A DNA stretch of 7,223 nt from Pedosphaera sp. (GTDB lineage Bacteria > Verrucomicrobiota > Verrucomicrobiae > Limisphaerales > Pedosphaeraceae), in contig JAQGPB010000364.1 in NCBI GenBank assembly GCA_028293265.1, forward strand, positions 1 through 7,223, in the 5' to 3' direction. The notes under the pieces are model-generated. The model was not told the origin of the DNA, searched no databases, and saw nothing but the letters and a program-made list of their open reading frames with translations. This document shows, in pieces, positions 5,490-7,223 of the stretch; positions within the stretch are counted from its first letter, which is position 1, and the number at the start of each line of letters is the position of its first letter. The translations under genes and the position numbers were made by a program.

Positions 5490-6151
5490 TTCTTGAATTC
5501 CATTTCCCTTGTGATTTGCCGGCAACGGCGAAAAATCGTGACCATACACCCGGCCACAACCATGGCCAGGGCTGCGGGAATTATTCGCGACAGCGGGGGC
5601 CACATTGGTGTAAATGCGCCGATCAAACATGAAATGGTCATCACCGCCATGCGCTGTTGTTTGGCCATGGGCCCCGTGAACTGCTGTCCCGCGCCCATGC
5701 TGGCCCCCAATGCGCGCGCATAAGCAGTGATGACTGCCAGTATAGCCGCCGTCCAACCAAGTTCACGCGTCCATACAAACTCCGGCACGGAATGCGCCGC
5801 GCCGATAAAAATAAAGGCGTCCGAAAAACGGTCGGGCAGTTCGTTGAAAAGTTCGCCAGCCTTGGTTTTAAATCCACCTTCAATCGCAACCATTCCGTCG
5901 AATAAATTGCAGAGCAGCCGGAACTGCATTCCGCAAACGGCAATGATCAACAGGACACTCCAATGCCAGTCCCTGGCCGTTGTGCCCGCAAACCAAAGAC
6001 AAATTCCTGCCAGCGCGGCAAACACGGTGCCGGCCACGGAAATAAAGTTTGGGCGCACGCCCGCCCGCACCAACCCGCCCGCCACGGCACCCGCCCATTT
6101 CGTATCGCGGGATTTCAATGGGCGACGGGTTATGGCCCCTTCGTCATTCAT
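5486..6151 (-). CDS. CDP-alcohol phosphatidyltransferase (YnbA-like)
   Basis: CDP-alcohol phosphatidyltransferases swap the CMP of a CDP-alcohol for another alcohol, making phospholipids in the inner membrane. The 221-residue protein has several membrane helices and the active-site pattern D85-G86-x2-A89-I90-x8-G99-x3-N103-x3-D107-x3-D111. Compared with the textbook D-G-x2-A-R-x8-G-x3-D-x3-D motif, the arginine is I90 and the second-to-last aspartate is N103, but a further acid D111 follows; from memory the N-E-L-x-D-x2-S-D form is shared with E. coli YnbA and relatives, so it is probably active. The alcohol acceptor is unknown. The ATG overlaps the dehydrogenase stop as ATGA. The conserved domain seems to begin at K13-S-R-D-T-K-W; the leader M-N-D-E-G-A-I-T-R-R is shared in its first five residues with the HTH-like protein 2.2 kb away. 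Confidence 0.9.
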   Translation of the reverse strand: MNDEGAITRRPLKSRDTKWAGAVAGGLVRAGVRPNFISVAGTVFAALAGICLWFAGTTARDWHWSVLLIIAVCGMQFRLLCNLFDGMVAIEGGFKTKAGELFNELPDRFSDAFIFIGAAHSVPEFVWTRELGWTAAILAVITAYARALGASMGAGQQFTGPMAKQQRMAVMTISCLIGAFTPMWPPLSRIIPAALAMVVAGCMVTIFRRCRQITREMEFKK

Positions 6152-6162
6152 TTGGTCTGCTC
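6138..6162 (-). repeat. 25-bp direct repeat, copy A (dehydrogenase / phosphatidyltransferase junction)
   Basis: This copy spans the last four codons of the dehydrogenase (E-Q-T-K), its stop, and the first codons of the phosphatidyltransferase (M-N-D-E-G), which overlap as ATGA. It is 24/25 identical to copy B at 3920-3944 in the same orientation, 2218 bp away. It is functional coding sequence in both overlapping genes here, so this copy is the more natural candidate for the original. Confidence 0.9.
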
Positions 6163-7167
6163 CACCTGCCGCGTGATCTCAAACGCCAAGTCCAGCGCCA
6201 GTTTCGCCGATTCGCCGCTGACCACCGGCGTCTGGCGGGCGCGGACGCAATCCACGAAGCTTTGCAGCTCGACCTTCAACGGCTCGACTTTTTCTATCGG
6301 CACCGGCTCTCGCACGATGCGTTTGCCGCCAAATTCGCTGACGATGGTGGAGTCCTTTGCGGCCAATAATTTTTTCAACAATGAAGATTCCTCCTCGTCG
6401 TCGCGGGCGATGCGATAAATGAAACCCTCCTGCGCGCGGTAATCGAGCGAGACGTAGCTGGTGTTCGCGCCGCCGCTGAACACGCGAATTTTTCGCATCT
6501 TCTCCGGGCTGACACGGCTGGCGGTGAGGTTCGCGACGCAGCCGTTCGCAAATCGCAACCGCGCGTTGGCGATGTCCTCGGACTTGCTCAGGACCGGAAT
6601 GCCGACCGCATCCACGCTCGTCACCGGCGATTTCACGAATGCGAGCACGACATCCAAGTCGTGAATCATCAAATCCAGCACCACGCCGATATCCGTGCTG
6701 CGGGAGGGGTAGGGGGACAGCCGGTGCGTCTCGATGAAGCGCGGTTCCGTGCAGATGGTTTCGAGATATTTGAACACCGGATTGAAGCGTTCGACGTGGC
6801 CCACCTGCAGGACGCAACACTTTTGCTGGGCCAGTTGGACCAGTTCAGCCGCCTGGGCGGCATTGTCGGTCATCGGTTTCTCGACCAGCAAATGTTTTCC
6901 CTGCTGCAAAAGCATTTTGGCGAGTTCAAAGTGCGTGGTCGTGGGCGTCACAATGCTCAACGCGTCGCTGGCATTGGCGGCTTCGGATACGGAGGCGAAA
7001 GCGCGCACGCCATGCTTCGCTGCGATCTTTTGCGCCGTGTCGGAAACAGTGTCATAAATGCCGGCAAGCTCGATGGCACCTGCACGAGCCATCTCAGCGT
7101 AAATGCGCACATGCTCCTTGCCGAGCGAACCCGTGCCGACGACCGCAACTTTTAGCGTTGATGACAT
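6148..7167 (-). CDS. Gfo/Idh/MocA-family dehydrogenase, lipid A-associated (GnnA-like?)
   Basis: The 339-residue protein is an NAD(P)-dependent sugar dehydrogenase of the Gfo/Idh/MocA family. The Rossmann loop G11-T-G-S-L-G16 lies at the N-terminus, the E96-K-P98 motif holds the catalytic lysine (K97), V122-G-H-V-E-R-F-N-P follows, and D165-L-M-I-H169 supplies the DxxxH active-site pair. The C-terminal domain carries the usual beta-sheet. Dehydrogenases of this kind lie between lpxA and lpxB in many bacteria; in Acidithiobacillus ferrooxidans such a gene, gnnA, oxidises the 3-OH of UDP-GlcNAc so that GnnB can aminate it, leading to amide-linked acyl chains in lipid A. That role is likely but not provable here because the upstream genes are outside the window. 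ATG at 7167 is preferred over a TTG at 7188, whose extra residues (H-P-Y-N-S-P) precede the natural start M-S-S-T-L-K-V-A-V-V-G. Confidence 0.9.
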   Translation of the reverse strand: MSSTLKVAVVGTGSLGKEHVRIYAEMARAGAIELAGIYDTVSDTAQKIAAKHGVRAFASVSEAANASDALSIVTPTTTHFELAKMLLQQGKHLLVEKPMTDNAAQAAELVQLAQQKCCVLQVGHVERFNPVFKYLETICTEPRFIETHRLSPYPSRSTDIGVVLDLMIHDLDVVLAFVKSPVTSVDAVGIPVLSKSEDIANARLRFANGCVANLTASRVSPEKMRKIRVFSGGANTSYVSLDYRAQEGFIYRIARDDEEESSLLKKLLAAKDSTIVSEFGGKRIVREPVPIEKVEPLKVELQSFVDCVRARQTPVVSGESAKLALDLAFEITRQVEQTK

Positions 7168-7187
7168 GGGCGAGTTATACGGGTGCA

Positions 7188-7215
7188 ACTTTAAACTTTA
7201 AACTTTAAACTTTAA
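7188..7215. repeat. Heptanucleotide tandem repeat upstream of the dehydrogenase gene
   Basis: Four perfect tandem copies of ACTTTAA (TTAAAGT on the minus strand) lie 20 nt before the dehydrogenase ATG. The unit is strongly A/T-rich and differs completely from the repeat in lpxB, yet has the same 7-bp period. It may sit in the leader of the operon or between the dehydrogenase gene and an upstream gene outside the window. No clear -35/-10 pair can be assigned around it. Confidence 0.92.
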
Positions 7216-7223
7216 CCCCATAA

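Noticed and set aside
5490..5756. N-terminal extension of the acyltransferase by 89 residues
   Set aside because: It would overlap the phosphatidyltransferase gene deeply; the extra residues are H/G/R-rich without family similarity, and the ATGA junction at 5489 matches the neighbouring gene junctions.
7168..7188. TTG start adding seven residues to the dehydrogenase
   Set aside because: ATG at 7167 places the Rossmann motif at the usual distance from the N-terminus, and the extra codons reach into the tandem repeat.

Overview
The window is a densely packed bacterial chromosome segment in which every convincing gene lies on the minus strand, so transcription runs from base 7223 towards base 1. 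Gene content (Gram-negative lipid A genes, a Gfo/Idh dehydrogenase of the kind found beside lpxA/lpxB, DUF433/DUF5615 toxin-antitoxin genes, heptanucleotide tandem repeats, almost no Shine-Dalgarno sequences) fits a Gram-negative organism. My best guess is Verrucomicrobiota, by recollection of similar proteins and not by any search.

In transcription order, 7167 to 1203 holds a run of eight or nine same-direction genes: a Gfo/Idh/MocA dehydrogenase; a CDP-alcohol phosphatidyltransferase; a PlsC-type acyltransferase; a CdsA-type cytidylyltransferase; a small double helix-turn-helix-like protein; a DUF433 antitoxin with a DUF5615 PIN-like toxin; a three-helix membrane protein; and lpxB, lipid A disaccharide synthase. 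The first four are chained by ATGA start/stop overlaps, the toxin-antitoxin pair by a GTGA overlap, and the membrane protein to lpxB by ATGA. This looks like a lipid A operon (dehydrogenase ... lpxB) with phospholipid-synthesis genes and small accessory genes lodged inside it.

The phospholipid module is flanked by a 25-bp direct repeat (24/25 identical, 2218 bp apart). Each copy contains the last four codons and stop of the dehydrogenase plus the first five codons (MNDEG) of the following gene. Recombination between the copies would remove exactly three genes and leave the dehydrogenase joined seamlessly to the HTH-like gene.

After lpxB, a separate two-gene unit (1097 to 8) encodes a signal-peptide-bearing outer-membrane beta-barrel-like protein and a tiny monohaem c-type cytochrome. 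Its promoter is unusually clear: TTGACA, a 17-bp spacer and TAGTAT. A Fur-type palindrome fills the spacer, so the pair is probably repressed by iron (or another metal) through a Fur-family regulator. No RNA genes, CRISPR arrays or insertion sequences are visible. The only non-coding gaps are about 105 bp (1098-1202), 84 bp (3367-3450) and 56 bp (7168-7223).
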